Positions 46,446-56,113 are shown, numbered from the stretch's first letter. The stretch is DNA of 64,000 bases from Paraburkholderia phenoliruptrix (GCF_902859825.1 NZ_CADIKB010000018.1:56060-120059); one strand, 5' to 3'. Notes: a model not told the origin generated them from the letters alone. Translations and numbers: made by a program.

Positions 46446-47956
46446 ATCATCGTCCCCCGTTCGGCGGCGATTTCTTCCACCGTGCTGCGGAACACCGCTG
46501 CGCGGTGCGCGTAACCCTTGAACATGTCGAAGCTCGCGCAAGCCGGCGACAGCAGCACGGCGTCGCCCGGTTGCGCGAGTGCGGCGGCGGCACGCGTCGC
46601 TTCTTCAAGCGTCGTGTGATCTGTCATGGCGATGCCGGTGTCTTTGAGCGCCGCGCGAATCTGCGGGGCGTCGCGGCCGATCAGCATCACGGCGCGGCAC
46701 CAGCGCATGACGGGCGCGGCCAGCGGCTCGAAATCCTGGCCTTTGCCGTCGCCGCCGGCGATCAGCACGACGCGCTGTGCGAGGCCGTCGAGCGCGGCGA
46801 CCGTCGCGCCGACGTTCGTGCCCTTGCTGTCGTCGACATAATCGATGCCGTCGATCGACGCGATCAATTCCACCCGATGCGGCTCGCCGCGATATTCGCG
46901 CAATCCATGCAGCAGACGCGCGCCGGGCAGGCCGATCGCGCGCGCGAGCGCGTAGGCGGCGAGCGCGTTGGCGGCGTTGTGCAGGCCACGAATGCGCAGC
47001 GCGTCCGCCGGCATCAAACGCTTGAGCGCGATGTTCGGCGGCGTGACGGCTTCGTTCTTGCGGCGGCGTTTCGGCGTGGGTTCGTCGCTCGCGTCGAGAT
47101 CGTGCGCTTCCACGAGCCACACCATGCCGTTCTCGCGCTGCAGGCCGTAGTCACCGTCGTTCTTCGGCTCGGTTACGCCGAACGTGACCATGTCCGCGTC
47201 GCTCGACTCGGAAGGCGCGAGCGCCATGACGCGCGCGTCGTCGCGATTCAACACGCGCACGGTTTGTGTACCGAAGATGCGGCCCTTGGCGGCGGCGTAG
47301 GCATCCAGCCCGCCGTGCCAGTCGAGATGATCCTGCGTGATGTTGAGAATCGCGGCCGCGTCCGGTTCGAAGGTATGCGAGGTTTCGAGCTGGAAGCTCG
47401 ACAGTTCGAGCACCCACACGTCGGGCAGCGCGGTGTTGTCGATGGCTTCGCTCAGCTTGTCGAGCAGCGACGGGCTAATGTTGCCCGCCACCGCCACCTT
47501 CTTGCCCGCGCGCTCGCACAGCAGACCCGTGAGGCTCGTCGTGGTGGTCTTGCCGTTGGTGCCGGTGATCGCAAGCACCTTCGGCGCGTAGCCGCTTTCG
47601 CCGAGCGTCCTCAGCGCTTGCGAGAACAGTTCGAGTTCGCCCCACACGGGAATGCCCTGCTCACGCGCCGCGGTGATCAGCGGCAAAAGGTCGGCGGCGA
47701 GCGGCGACAAGCCCGGGCTGATCGCGACGAGCTCCACGCCTTCGAGCAGCACCGGCGAAAACGGGCCGCCGACAAACGCAGCGTCGACGCCGTGCGCTTC
47801 CAGCGCGGACAGGTTCGGCGGCACCTCGCGCGTGTCGGCCACTCGCAGCCGACAGCCGTGCCGCGCGCACCAGCGCGCCATGGCGAGACCGGATTCACCC
47901 AGTCCCAGCACGAGCACCATCGGCTTTTGCCGATCCCGAAACTTCTCGCCGAACAT
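46442..47956 (-). CDS. murD: UDP-MurNAc-L-alanine-D-glutamate ligase MurD
   Basis: The 504-residue ligase has VLGLGESGLAMARWCARHG, ATP site AITGTNGKTTTTSLTGLLC (about 126-144), and NITQDHLDWHG, followed by the C-terminal domain KGTNVGATVAALDG. It is longer than E. coli MurD (438 residues), with an insert around residues 255-300 that includes a basic KRRRKNE stretch. It lies 23 bases after mraY and overlaps ftsW. Confidence 0.95.
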   Translation of the reverse strand: MFGEKFRDRQKPMVLVLGLGESGLAMARWCARHGCRLRVADTREVPPNLSALEAHGVDAAFVGGPFSPVLLEGVELVAISPGLSPLAADLLPLITAAREQGIPVWGELELFSQALRTLGESGYAPKVLAITGTNGKTTTTSLTGLLCERAGKKVAVAGNISPSLLDKLSEAIDNTALPDVWVLELSSFQLETSHTFEPDAAAILNITQDHLDWHGGLDAYAAAKGRIFGTQTVRVLNRDDARVMALAPSESSDADMVTFGVTEPKNDGDYGLQRENGMVWLVEAHDLDASDEPTPKRRRKNEAVTPPNIALKRLMPADALRIRGLHNAANALAAYALARAIGLPGARLLHGLREYRGEPHRVELIASIDGIDYVDDSKGTNVGATVAALDGLAQRVVLIAGGDGKGQDFEPLAAPVMRWCRAVMLIGRDAPQIRAALKDTGIAMTDHTTLEEATRAAAALAQPGDAVLLSPACASFDMFKGYAHRAAVFRSTVEEIAAERGTMI

Positions 47957-47979
47957 CGTCTGCTTCCTTTAATGCCTTC

Positions 47980-49149
47980 TTAACGCAGTTTGAGCGTGGA
48001 CAACCCGAACAGACACAACATCAACGTGATGATCCAGAAGCGCACGACCACCTGCGTTTCCTTCCAACCCGACAATTCAAAATGGTGATGCAGCGGCGCC
48101 ATCTTGAAGAGACGCCGTCCTTCGCCGAACCGGCGCTTGGTGAACTTGAACCACGCAACCTGCAACATCACCGAAAGTGTTTCGGCGACGAAAATGCCGC
48201 CCATGATGAACAGCACGATTTCCTGCCGGACGATGACCGCGACCGTGCCGAGCGCGCCGCCGAGCGCCAATGCGCCGACGTCGCCCATGAACATCTGCGC
48301 CGGGTGCGTGTTGAACCAGAGGAACGCGAGCCCCGCGCCGCCCATTGCCGAACAGAAGATCAGCAGCTCCCCCGCGCCGGGGATATGCGGAAACAGCAGA
48401 TATTTCGAGTAGACGGAGCTGCCCATCACATAAGCGAACACGCCGAGCGATGCGCCCACCAGCACGACGGGCATGATGACGAGGCCGTCGAGACCATCGG
48501 TCAGATTCACGGCGTTGCTCGCGCCCACAATCACCAGATACGTCAGCACGATGAAGCCCCACACGCCGAGCGGATAGCTGATCGACTTGACGAACGGCAG
48601 CATCAGGTCGGCGCGCGCGGGCAAGCCCATCGACAAACCGCTGCGCACCCATGCCATGAAGAGGTCGAACACGCGCACATTGCTTGCTTCCGACACGCTG
48701 AACGCGAGGTACACCGCCGCGAACAGGCCGATCACCGACTGCCAGAAATACTTTTCGCGCGACGACATGCCGCGCGGGTCCTTGTAGACCACCTTGCGAT
48801 AGTCGTCGACCCAGCCGATCACGCCATAGCCGAAAGTGACGAGAATCACGATCCAGATGAAGCGATTGGTCAGATCGGCCCACAGCAGCGTGGCCACGGC
48901 GATGCCGAGCAGAATCAGCACCCCGCCCATGGTCGGCGTGCCGGATTTCACGAGGTGCGTTTGCGGACCGTCTTTACGGACGGCCTGACCGACCTTCATC
49001 GCGGTCAGTTTGCGAATCACGGCCGGGCCGCAGACGAGCCCGATCAGCAACGCGGTAATGGTGGCCATCACCGCGCGGAAAGTCAGATAACTGAACACGC
49101 GCAAGAAGCTTGCGTCATTCTGCAGCCATTGCGCCAGCGCCAGTAGCAT
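47980..49149 (-). CDS. mraY: Phospho-MurNAc-pentapeptide transferase MraY
   Basis: The 389-residue polytopic enzyme makes lipid I from UDP-MurNAc-pentapeptide and undecaprenyl phosphate. Signature motifs are GTPTMGGVLILLG, NLTDGLDGL (preceded by SNAV), and FMGDVGALALGGALG, with ending MAPLHHHFELSGWKETQVVVRFWI. About ten membrane helices are visible. Confidence 0.97.
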   Translation of the reverse strand: MLLALAQWLQNDASFLRVFSYLTFRAVMATITALLIGLVCGPAVIRKLTAMKVGQAVRKDGPQTHLVKSGTPTMGGVLILLGIAVATLLWADLTNRFIWIVILVTFGYGVIGWVDDYRKVVYKDPRGMSSREKYFWQSVIGLFAAVYLAFSVSEASNVRVFDLFMAWVRSGLSMGLPARADLMLPFVKSISYPLGVWGFIVLTYLVIVGASNAVNLTDGLDGLVIMPVVLVGASLGVFAYVMGSSVYSKYLLFPHIPGAGELLIFCSAMGGAGLAFLWFNTHPAQMFMGDVGALALGGALGTVAVIVRQEIVLFIMGGIFVAETLSVMLQVAWFKFTKRRFGEGRRLFKMAPLHHHFELSGWKETQVVVRFWIITLMLCLFGLSTLKLR

Positions 49150-49166
49150 GCTTCGGTCCTTCTATT

Positions 49167-50594
49167 TCAGTGTGCGGCGGGCGCGCTGCCCGCTGCGTTG
49201 GGTTGTGGACTCGTAACGGCGTCCACCACGCGCTCCATTTGCATGAAGCGCGAGCCTTTCACGAGAAGCGTTGCAGCCGCGCCGAAACCGGCCTGCTGCA
49301 ATTGCGCGACCAGCGTGCCGACGTCGGCGACGTGATGCGCGCTTGCGCCATACGCGATGCAGGCGTCGCGCGAGGCGTCGCCCATTGCGTACAGTGCGTC
49401 GACACCGCGTTCTTTGGCATAAGCGCCGATTTCGCGGTGAAATTCGGGACCGTTGTCGCCGACTTCGCCCATATCGCCCATGACCAGCACGCGCGGCGAA
49501 GCGTGCGACGCGAGCACGTCGATCGCGGCGCGCATCGAATCCGGATTCGCGTTGTAGGTGTCGTCGATCACTTTCGCGCCCGCGAGCGTGCCGAGCGCGG
49601 CGCGCTTGACCTGCAAGCGGCCTTTCACCGCGCCAAACGATTCGAGGCCGCGCTTGATCGCGTCGAGCGAAACGCCTGCGGCAAGCGCCGCCGACGTCGC
49701 GGCGAGCGCGTTGTGCGCGTTGTGGTCGCCGAGCACCTGCAGCGAGACCTGCAAAGCGCCTTGGGGCGTTTCGATGCTGAGCAGCCCGCTGTCGAACGTG
49801 CCGGTGACAGCCGCTTCGGTCGCGCGTTCCGCCGTGTTGAGCGCGAAGTCGATGATGCGGTTTCCCGTGGCCGCCACGCGCCAGATGCTCGCGTAAGCGT
49901 CGTTCGCCGGGAAGACCGCGACGCCTTCGGGCTTGAGCGCATGAATCACGCTCGCGTGTTCGAGCGCGACGGCTTCGACCGTCGCCATGAATTCCTGGTG
50001 TTCGCGCTGCGCGTTGTTGACCACCGCGACCGTCGGCTCGGCGATCTTCGCGAGCAGCGACGTTTCGCCCGGGTGGTTCATGCCGAGTTCGACGACAGCG
50101 AGCCGATGCGCGGCATTCAGACGAAACAGCGTGAGCGGCAAGCCAATGTCGTTATTGAAGTTGCCTGCGGTGGCGAGACGCTCGGCCGCGCCGACGGCCG
50201 CGGCGAAGATCGACGCGATCATTTCCTTGACCGTCGTCTTGCCGTTGCTGCCCGTCACGGCGACGAGCGGCATGCCGAACTTGCGGCGCCAGCCGCGAGC
50301 CAGCGCGCCGAGCCCCGCGCGCGTGTCGGCGACCCGCACGGCGGGCACCGTCCAGCCGTCCGGCACGCGTGCGACGAGCACAGCGCTCACGTTGCGCGCG
50401 GCGACATCGGCGAGGAAGTCGTGTGCGTCGAAACGGTCGCCTTTGAGCGCGACGAACAGATCGCCGGGACCGGCGCTGCGGCTGTCGGTCGACACGCGTT
50501 CGAACGCGGCGCTCTCGTCGCCGACTAGGGTGGCGCCCGGAATCAGCGCGGCTGCTTCACGCAGCGTGAACATGACGTTGGCTGGATGGCTCAT
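49167..50594 (-). CDS. murF: UDP-MurNAc-tripeptide-D-Ala-D-Ala ligase MurF
   Basis: The 475-residue ligase adds D-Ala-D-Ala to the precursor. It has VSTDSRSAGPGDLFVALKGDRFDAHDF, ATP site VTGSNGKTTVKEMIASIF, and VVELGMNHPGETSLLAKIAEPTVAVVNNAQREH. The C-terminus ends with TLLVKGSRFMQMERVV. It overlaps murE by 4 bases and precedes mraY by 17. Confidence 0.95.
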   Translation of the reverse strand: MSHPANVMFTLREAAALIPGATLVGDESAAFERVSTDSRSAGPGDLFVALKGDRFDAHDFLADVAARNVSAVLVARVPDGWTVPAVRVADTRAGLGALARGWRRKFGMPLVAVTGSNGKTTVKEMIASIFAAAVGAAERLATAGNFNNDIGLPLTLFRLNAAHRLAVVELGMNHPGETSLLAKIAEPTVAVVNNAQREHQEFMATVEAVALEHASVIHALKPEGVAVFPANDAYASIWRVAATGNRIIDFALNTAERATEAAVTGTFDSGLLSIETPQGALQVSLQVLGDHNAHNALAATSAALAAGVSLDAIKRGLESFGAVKGRLQVKRAALGTLAGAKVIDDTYNANPDSMRAAIDVLASHASPRVLVMGDMGEVGDNGPEFHREIGAYAKERGVDALYAMGDASRDACIAYGASAHHVADVGTLVAQLQQAGFGAAATLLVKGSRFMQMERVVDAVTSPQPNAAGSAPAAH

Positions 50595-52150
50595 TCACCG
50601 CCTCCGCGTGCCTGCGTCGCCCGCGCGGCGAGCGCGAGCCGGGCGTGGTCCTGGTCGGAGAAAGCGCGCTTCTTGCCCATGATTTCCTGTGTTGCTTCGT
50701 GCCCCTTGCCGGCCAGCACAATGACGTCTTCGCGCGCGGCGCCGCGGATCGCCTGGAGGATCGCGCTCGCGCGATCTTCGATGCGGCGCGCCTTCGACGC
50801 GTCCTTCATGCCGGCGGCGATCTGTTCGATGATCGATTGCGGGTCTTCGCTGCGCGGGTTGTCGCTTGTGACGACGACGCCGTCCGCCAGCTTCTCGGCA
50901 ATCGCACCCATCAGCGGGCGCTTGGTCGCGTCGCGATCGCCGCCGCAGCCGAACATGCAGACGAGTTCGCCGCCGCGCGCGGCCGCCATCGGCCGCAATG
51001 CTTCGAGGGTTTTTTCGAGCGCGTCCGGCGTGTGTGCGTAGTCGATCACGACGAGCGGCTCGTCGTTCTGCAAGCGACCGCCGAGACGCTGCATGCGGCC
51101 GTTCACCGACTCGAGCCTGGCCAGCTCGGCGAGCGCGGCGTCGAACGGGACGTCGGCGGCAAGCAGCGCGCCGAGTACGCCGAGCAGATTGCTCACGTTG
51201 AACGCACCGAGGGTTTGCACTTCGACATCCGCGTCGCCCCAATCGGACGTGCTCAGGTGGAACGCGGTGCCCGTGGCAGTCGCGCGCACGTTCGACGCGA
51301 GCAGCAACGCGTCGGCCTGCGGCGTGCTGTCCGGCGTGCCTTTCGACGCCGAATCAAGGCCGTATGCGATGGTGCGTGCGTGGCCGCGCGTGCTCGCGAG
51401 CAAACGGCGGCCCGCCGCGTCGTCGCGGTTAATCACGGCCACGCGCAGTTCGGGCCACGCGAAAAGGCGCGCCTTCGCGGCCTCGTAGGCCTCGAACGTG
51501 TGGTGGTAGTCCAGATGGTCTTGCGTGAGATTCGTGAACACGGCAATGTCGAACGCCGTGCCGTTCACGCGGCCCTGATGCAGCGCGTGCGACGACACTT
51601 CCATCGCCACCGCCTTGGCGCCGGCGTCGCGCAACTGCGCAAGACTGCGCTGCAATTGCGGCGCGTCGGGCGTCGTGAAGCCGGTGTGCACGAGTTGCCC
51701 CGGCAAACCCGTGCCGAGCGTGCCGATGATCGCGCAGCGCGTGCCGAGCGCAGTCAGCGCCGCCGAAATCCACTGGCTGCACGAGGTCTTGCCGTTCGTG
51801 CCGGTGACGCCGACCGCGAGCATGCTGTCGCTCGGATCGCCGTACCACGCGCTCGCGATCGAACCGGCGAGCTCGTTCAACGCCGGCACCGCGAGCATCG
51901 TGGATGCGTCGATCGCGCCGCCGAAACCTTCCGGCTGGACGAGCACCGCGGCAGCGCCGCGTTCTAGCGCGCCGTCGATGAACGGGCGGTTGTCCGCGCC
52001 CTCCACCGCGTAGGCGAAAAACGCGTCGCCGGCTGCGAGCGAACGCGTGTCGGCATGCAGATGCGCGCCCGGCTGCACGCGTGCGCGCAGCCACTGCAAC
52101 GCGTCGGCAATCTGCTGATGCGCGGGATGGTGCTGGCGGAGCGCGCTCAT
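50591..52150 (-). CDS. murE: UDP-MurNAc-L-Ala-D-Glu:meso-DAP ligase MurE
   Basis: The 519-residue ligase has LHADTRSLAAGDAFFAYA, ATP site GVTGTNGKTSCSQWISAAL, and FTNLTQDHLDYHHTFEAYEAAK. The specificity motif DNPR (in VVTSDNPRSEDPQSI) indicates meso-diaminopimelate as the third residue, as expected for a Gram-negative. It overlaps ftsI and murF by 4 bases each. Confidence 0.96.
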   Translation of the reverse strand: MSALRQHHPAHQQIADALQWLRARVQPGAHLHADTRSLAAGDAFFAYAVEGADNRPFIDGALERGAAAVLVQPEGFGGAIDASTMLAVPALNELAGSIASAWYGDPSDSMLAVGVTGTNGKTSCSQWISAALTALGTRCAIIGTLGTGLPGQLVHTGFTTPDAPQLQRSLAQLRDAGAKAVAMEVSSHALHQGRVNGTAFDIAVFTNLTQDHLDYHHTFEAYEAAKARLFAWPELRVAVINRDDAAGRRLLASTRGHARTIAYGLDSASKGTPDSTPQADALLLASNVRATATGTAFHLSTSDWGDADVEVQTLGAFNVSNLLGVLGALLAADVPFDAALAELARLESVNGRMQRLGGRLQNDEPLVVIDYAHTPDALEKTLEALRPMAAARGGELVCMFGCGGDRDATKRPLMGAIAEKLADGVVVTSDNPRSEDPQSIIEQIAAGMKDASKARRIEDRASAILQAIRGAAREDVIVLAGKGHEATQEIMGKKRAFSDQDHARLALAARATQARGGGE

Positions 52151-54012
52151 CGAACGACTCCCGGGTGGCTCTTCGCGTTCGCGGAAATCGTCATCTTCTT
52201 CGCGCTCGCGCTGGTCGAAATTTTCTTCGCCGCGGACGGCGCCGGCGTGGCCGACGGCGCAGCGGACGCGGAATCGTCCGACACGACCATCTGCTTGACC
52301 GGCATTTGCGGCGGTACGTTCAGCGAGCGCAGCGTGTCGCCGACAATGCCCGAGAACACCGGCCCGGACACCTGACCGCCGAAGTGACTGCCCGCCGTCG
52401 GTTCATCAACGGACACCGCGACCACGATGCGCGGATTGGGCATAGGTGCCATGCCGACGAACGACGCGCGGTACTTCGAGTGGTCGTAGCCGTGCGGCCC
52501 GTGCTTGTATGCGGTACCGCTCTTGCCGCCGACGCGATAACCCGGCACTGCCGCATCCGGCGACGTGCCGCCCGGCGAGACGACGGTTTCGAGCATCGCG
52601 CGCACTTCGCGGGCGGTGCTCGGCGAAAAGATTTGCGGGCCGGTTGCCGGCTGGTCCCCCGGCGTGCGGAAAATCGACACCGGCATGATCTGGCCGTCGT
52701 GCGCAATGGCGGTATAGGCGCGGCCCAACTGGAACAGCGACACGGAAAGGCCGTAGCCGTACGACATGGTCGCCTGCTCGATGCGGCGCCAGCTCTTCCA
52801 CGGCCGCAGCCGCCCCGCCGCCGCGCCCGGGAACCCGACCTTCGGCGCCTGGCCGAGACCGATGCTCGTGTACATGTTCCACATCTCTTCGGGCTTGAGC
52901 TGCATGGCGATCTTCGTCGCGCCGATGTTGCTCGACTTCTGGATCACGCCGCCGACGGTCAGCACGCCGAACGCGCTATCGTCGGTGATCGGCGCACCGT
53001 CAAGCACGAAGCGGCCGCCGCCGGTATCAACCAGTGTAGTCGGCGTGACGCGGTGCAGATCGAGCGCGAGCGACACGGTGAACGGCTTCATGATCGAGCC
53101 GGGTTCGAACGTGTCGGTCAGGATACGGTTGCGCAGCTGGTCCCCCGTCAGGTGAGAACGGTCGTTCGGGTTGTACGTCGGGTAATTGACGAGCGCGAGC
53201 ACTTCGCCCGTGCGCACGTCGATCACCATCGCCGCGCCGGCCTTCGCCTTGAATTTCTCGACGGCTGCCTTCAGGTTCGCGTAGGCGATGTACTGGATCT
53301 TGCTGTCGATCGAGAGGTCGACGTCCTGACCGTTGTGCGGCACGACCTGCTCGTCCACGTCCTCGATGATGTGGCCCATGCGGTCCTTGATCACGCGACG
53401 GCTGCCCGACACGCCCGCGAGCAGCTTCTGATCGCCGAGCTCGACGCCTTCCTGGCCCTCGTCCTCGACGTTGGTGAAGCCGATCAGGTGGGCGGTGATT
53501 TCGCCTTCCGGATAGAAGCGCTTGTATTCGTCGCGCGCGTAAATGCCGGGGATGTCGAGCGCCTTCACCTTGTCGGCAATATCCACCGGCACCTGGCGCT
53601 TCACGTAGACGAAGGTCTTGTCTTCCGAGAGCTTGGCGCGCAGTTCCTTGTTGGTCATGCCGAGCAGCTTGCCGAGCGCGTCCAGCTTGTCGGCGCCCAG
53701 GTCGTCGGGCACGGACTCGGGAATGGCCCAGATGGCGCGCACGGGCAGACTCGTGGCCAGCACGAGACCGTTGCGATCGAGAATCTTGCCGCGCGTGGCC
53801 GGCAGTTCGAGGCGCCGCTGATAGCGGATTTCGCCCTGCTTCTGATAGAACGCGTTGCCCGGGCCCTGAATCCAGAACGCGCGCGCGGTCAGCGCGACGA
53901 ACGCCATGAAGAGCAGGAACACGACGAGCTTCGAGCGCCACATGGGCAGGCGCACGGACAGGATCGGGTTGGCGGAAAACGCGACGCTCTTGTGAGCCGA
54001 CGATTTTTTCAT
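52147..54012 (-). CDS. ftsI: Septal transpeptidase FtsI (PBP3)
   Basis: The 621-residue class B penicillin-binding protein has one N-terminal membrane helix (KLVVFLLFMAFVALTARAFW) and a pedestal domain with RGKILDRNGLVLATSLPVRAIWAIP. The transpeptidase triad is complete: SIMK in FEPGSIMKPF, SSN in IQKSSNIGA, and KSG in VGGKSGTAYK (in place of KTG). The start is MKKSSAHKS (54012); longer frames extend into the ftsL region. It overlaps ftsL and murE by 4 bases. Confidence 0.95.
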   Translation of the reverse strand: MKKSSAHKSVAFSANPILSVRLPMWRSKLVVFLLFMAFVALTARAFWIQGPGNAFYQKQGEIRYQRRLELPATRGKILDRNGLVLATSLPVRAIWAIPESVPDDLGADKLDALGKLLGMTNKELRAKLSEDKTFVYVKRQVPVDIADKVKALDIPGIYARDEYKRFYPEGEITAHLIGFTNVEDEGQEGVELGDQKLLAGVSGSRRVIKDRMGHIIEDVDEQVVPHNGQDVDLSIDSKIQYIAYANLKAAVEKFKAKAGAAMVIDVRTGEVLALVNYPTYNPNDRSHLTGDQLRNRILTDTFEPGSIMKPFTVSLALDLHRVTPTTLVDTGGGRFVLDGAPITDDSAFGVLTVGGVIQKSSNIGATKIAMQLKPEEMWNMYTSIGLGQAPKVGFPGAAAGRLRPWKSWRRIEQATMSYGYGLSVSLFQLGRAYTAIAHDGQIMPVSIFRTPGDQPATGPQIFSPSTAREVRAMLETVVSPGGTSPDAAVPGYRVGGKSGTAYKHGPHGYDHSKYRASFVGMAPMPNPRIVVAVSVDEPTAGSHFGGQVSGPVFSGIVGDTLRSLNVPPQMPVKQMVVSDDSASAAPSATPAPSAAKKISTSASAKKMTISANAKSHPGVVR

Positions 54013-54365
54013 CGCACGCCTCCGCTGCGTTTCGCTGCGCCAACCGGCGCCGAGGCCGGCGCGGAAGTCGGGATCGGCGCGTCTTCGGCCTTCGCGGCAC
54101 CGGGGTCGAGCGTCAGGTACTGGGTGCGCCCGGTGCTGACCGCCTGCATTTTGAGCGACGCGGTCGCGATCTGCTCGATGCGCGACGTTTTCGACAGCGC
54201 GCTCTGCTGATATTGAAGCTGCGAATAGTCCTGCTGCAGCTGGCGCTCCTGCGACTGCGCGCGCTGCAACTGGATGAAGATCTGCCGCTGCTGATTGGTG
54301 GCGTTGACAACAGACAAGGCACAGCCCATCACGATCATCAGCAGGAAAATATTGAGGCGATTCAT
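54009..54365 (-). CDS. ftsL: Cell-division protein FtsL
   Basis: The 118-residue bitopic protein begins with a membrane helix (LNIFLLMIVMGCALSVVNAT) and continues in a coiled coil rich in Gln and Arg (QQRQIFIQLQRAQSQERQLQ...QLQYQQSAL). The tail, Pro/Ala-rich, is variable. It forms the FtsQLB complex that activates FtsWI. Identified mainly by position between rsmH and ftsI and by topology. Confidence 0.92.
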   Translation of the reverse strand: MNRLNIFLLMIVMGCALSVVNATNQQRQIFIQLQRAQSQERQLQQDYSQLQYQQSALSKTSRIEQIATASLKMQAVSTGRTQYLTLDPGAAKAEDAPIPTSAPASAPVGAAKRSGGVR

Positions 54366-55315
54366 GGTGCAATCCGCTCCGCCACGCGCATCACGGCAGA
54401 ACGGGCGCGCGGGTTCGCGGCGACTTCAGCGTCGCTCGCAAATACGCGGCCGATGATTTTGAGCGGGGGGCTCGGCAGGTCGACGGCGCGAATCGGCAGG
54501 CGACGATCGACCGCGGGCGCACTGGCGTGCGCCTGCATGAATCGCTTGACGATCCGGTCCTCGAGCGAATGAAAGCTGATGACCACCAGCCGCCCCCCTT
54601 GCTCCAGCAGCGCTAACGCTGCTTCTAAAACGACTTGCAGCTCCGCAAGCTCTTGATTGATGTGAATCCGTATAGCCTGAAAGGTGCGGGTTGCCGGATC
54701 CTTGCCCTTCTCACGGGTTTTGACGACGTTAGCCACGATTTGGGCAAGCTCGCCCGTGTTGACGAGAGGCCCAAGACGGTCGGACTCTGCCCGGCGAGCA
54801 ACAAGCGCCTTTGCAATCTGAAAAGCAAACCGTTCTTCCCCATAATCTCGTATCACCTCCGTCAGTTCCTGCACCGTGGCCCGCGCCAGCCAGTCGGCGG
54901 CAGACTCGCCGCGCGTCGGGTCCATCCGCATGTCGAGCGGGCCGTCGGCGCGGAAACTGAAACCCCGCTCCGGATCGTCGACTTGCGGCGACGACACGCC
55001 CAGATCCAGCAAAACGCCCGACACCCGTTCAATGCCGCGCGCCGCAATCGCGGTGCGCAGCGAAGCAAAACTCTCGTGCACGATGCCAAAGCGCGGATCC
55101 GCGATCTGCTGCGCCGTGGCGATGGCGAGCGGGTCCTTGTCGAAAGCGATCAGACGCCCCGCTTCACTCAGCTTCTCCAACACCAGACGGCTGTGACCGC
55201 CGCGCCCGAATGTGCCGTCCACATACACGCCGTCCGCGCGCGTGACGAGCGCCTCTACCGCTTCTTCCAGCAGCACCGTGCGATGCTGCAATTCGTTTCT
55301 CATCGCCGATGCCAT
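54362..55315 (-). CDS. rsmH: 16S rRNA (cytosine(1402)-N4)-methyltransferase RsmH
   Basis: The 317-residue SAM methyltransferase (formerly MraW) has HRTVLLEEAVEALV, the SAM loop YVDGTFGRGGHSRLVLEKL, LLDLGVSSPQVDDPERGFSFRADGPLDMRMD, and the C-terminal FHSLEDRIVKRFM. Start choice is open: 55315 (MASAMRNE) or 55303 (MRNELQHR), both used in relatives. It lies 15 bases after mraZ and overlaps ftsL by 4. Confidence 0.94.
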   Translation of the reverse strand: MASAMRNELQHRTVLLEEAVEALVTRADGVYVDGTFGRGGHSRLVLEKLSEAGRLIAFDKDPLAIATAQQIADPRFGIVHESFASLRTAIAARGIERVSGVLLDLGVSSPQVDDPERGFSFRADGPLDMRMDPTRGESAADWLARATVQELTEVIRDYGEERFAFQIAKALVARRAESDRLGPLVNTGELAQIVANVVKTREKGKDPATRTFQAIRIHINQELAELQVVLEAALALLEQGGRLVVISFHSLEDRIVKRFMQAHASAPAVDRRLPIRAVDLPSPPLKIIGRVFASDAEVAANPRARSAVMRVAERIAP

Positions 55316-55330
55316 ATATATAAGCCGCGA

Positions 55331-55759
55331 TCAGAACGTGAAGTTCTTCAACGCCTCGGGCATGCCCTCGGCGATCGCCGCCTGTTCCTTCGCAGCGTAA
55401 ATCTGTGCGTCCCAAATTTCGAAGTGGCGCCCCATGCCGAGCAAGGTCACTTCTTTTTCCAGCGAGCCGGCCGCGCGCAATTCGGGCGACACGAGCACGC
55501 GGCCCGCGCCGTCCATATCGACGTCCATTGCATTGCCGAGAAAGATGCGCTTCCACCACGCCGCATTCATGGGGAGCTTGTCGACTTTGTCGCGGAAGAT
55601 TTCCCATTCGGGGCGCGGAAAGAGCAACAGGCAGCCGTCCGGGTGCTTGGTGATCGTCACCCGGCCCTCTGCCTGTGTTTGCAGCGCATCCCGATAGCGC
55701 GAGGGAATAGACATCCGCCCTTTCGCATCGAGCGTCAGCGCCGACGCCCCTTGGAACAC
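55331..55759 (-). CDS. mraZ: Transcriptional regulator MraZ
   Basis: The 142-residue AbrB-like protein has two copies of the MraZ fold, one around GASALTLDAKGRMSIPSRYRDAL and one around DVDMDGAGRVLVSPELRAAG. In E. coli MraZ binds TGGGN direct repeats spaced by 5 bases ahead of its own gene and represses the dcw operon. A matching 10-bp-period array lies just upstream here. It is the first gene of the cluster. Confidence 0.95.
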   Translation of the reverse strand: MFQGASALTLDAKGRMSIPSRYRDALQTQAEGRVTITKHPDGCLLLFPRPEWEIFRDKVDKLPMNAAWWKRIFLGNAMDVDMDGAGRVLVSPELRAAGSLEKEVTLLGMGRHFEIWDAQIYAAKEQAAIAEGMPEALKNFTF

Positions 55760-55815
55760 TTCGCTCTCCCTCTTGACCAGCGCCTGTGCGCCGGCTGCCC
55801 GATTCGTAAAAATCT

Positions 55816-55870
55816 ACCCGAAACCGCCCGTGAGATCACACAAAAATACACTTTCTCACACTGTCTCCCA
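55816..55870 (-). promoter_or_regulatory. MraZ-like operator array
   Basis: On the minus strand, 5-base blocks recur every 10 bp: TGGGA (55866-55870), TGTGA (55856-55860), TGTAT (55846-55850), TGTGA (55836-55840), then CGGGC and CGGGT. The first fits the E. coli MraZ site TGGGN exactly, with the known 5-base spacers; the others are weaker. The array begins directly after the -10 box. Confidence 0.5.
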
Positions 55871-55898
55871 CTTTAGAGGAACGCTAAACACGGGTCAA
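55870..55898 (-). promoter_or_regulatory. Candidate sigma-70 promoter for the dcw cluster
   Basis: On the minus strand TTGACC (55893-55898) and TAAAGT (55870-55875) are 17 bp apart. The -10 ends where the MraZ-like repeats start. Confidence 0.6.
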
Positions 55899-56113
55899 GG
55901 GAGAGAGCCGCTTTTTGAGCGAATTTTGTTTGTTAGAACAAGGACTTAGCGCGACTCCTTCATGTCAGACGTAAAACGGAAAACCGTTACAAATGAAGGA
56001 ACTACTGAAGCTTGTGAAGGTGATACGTGAAAAGTGCGGGCGAAGGGCGCGGATCCTAAGCGATCGCGAAGGGCATCAGGAAGGTGTTCGGCGGGGTTTC
56101 AGCAGTGACGTGC

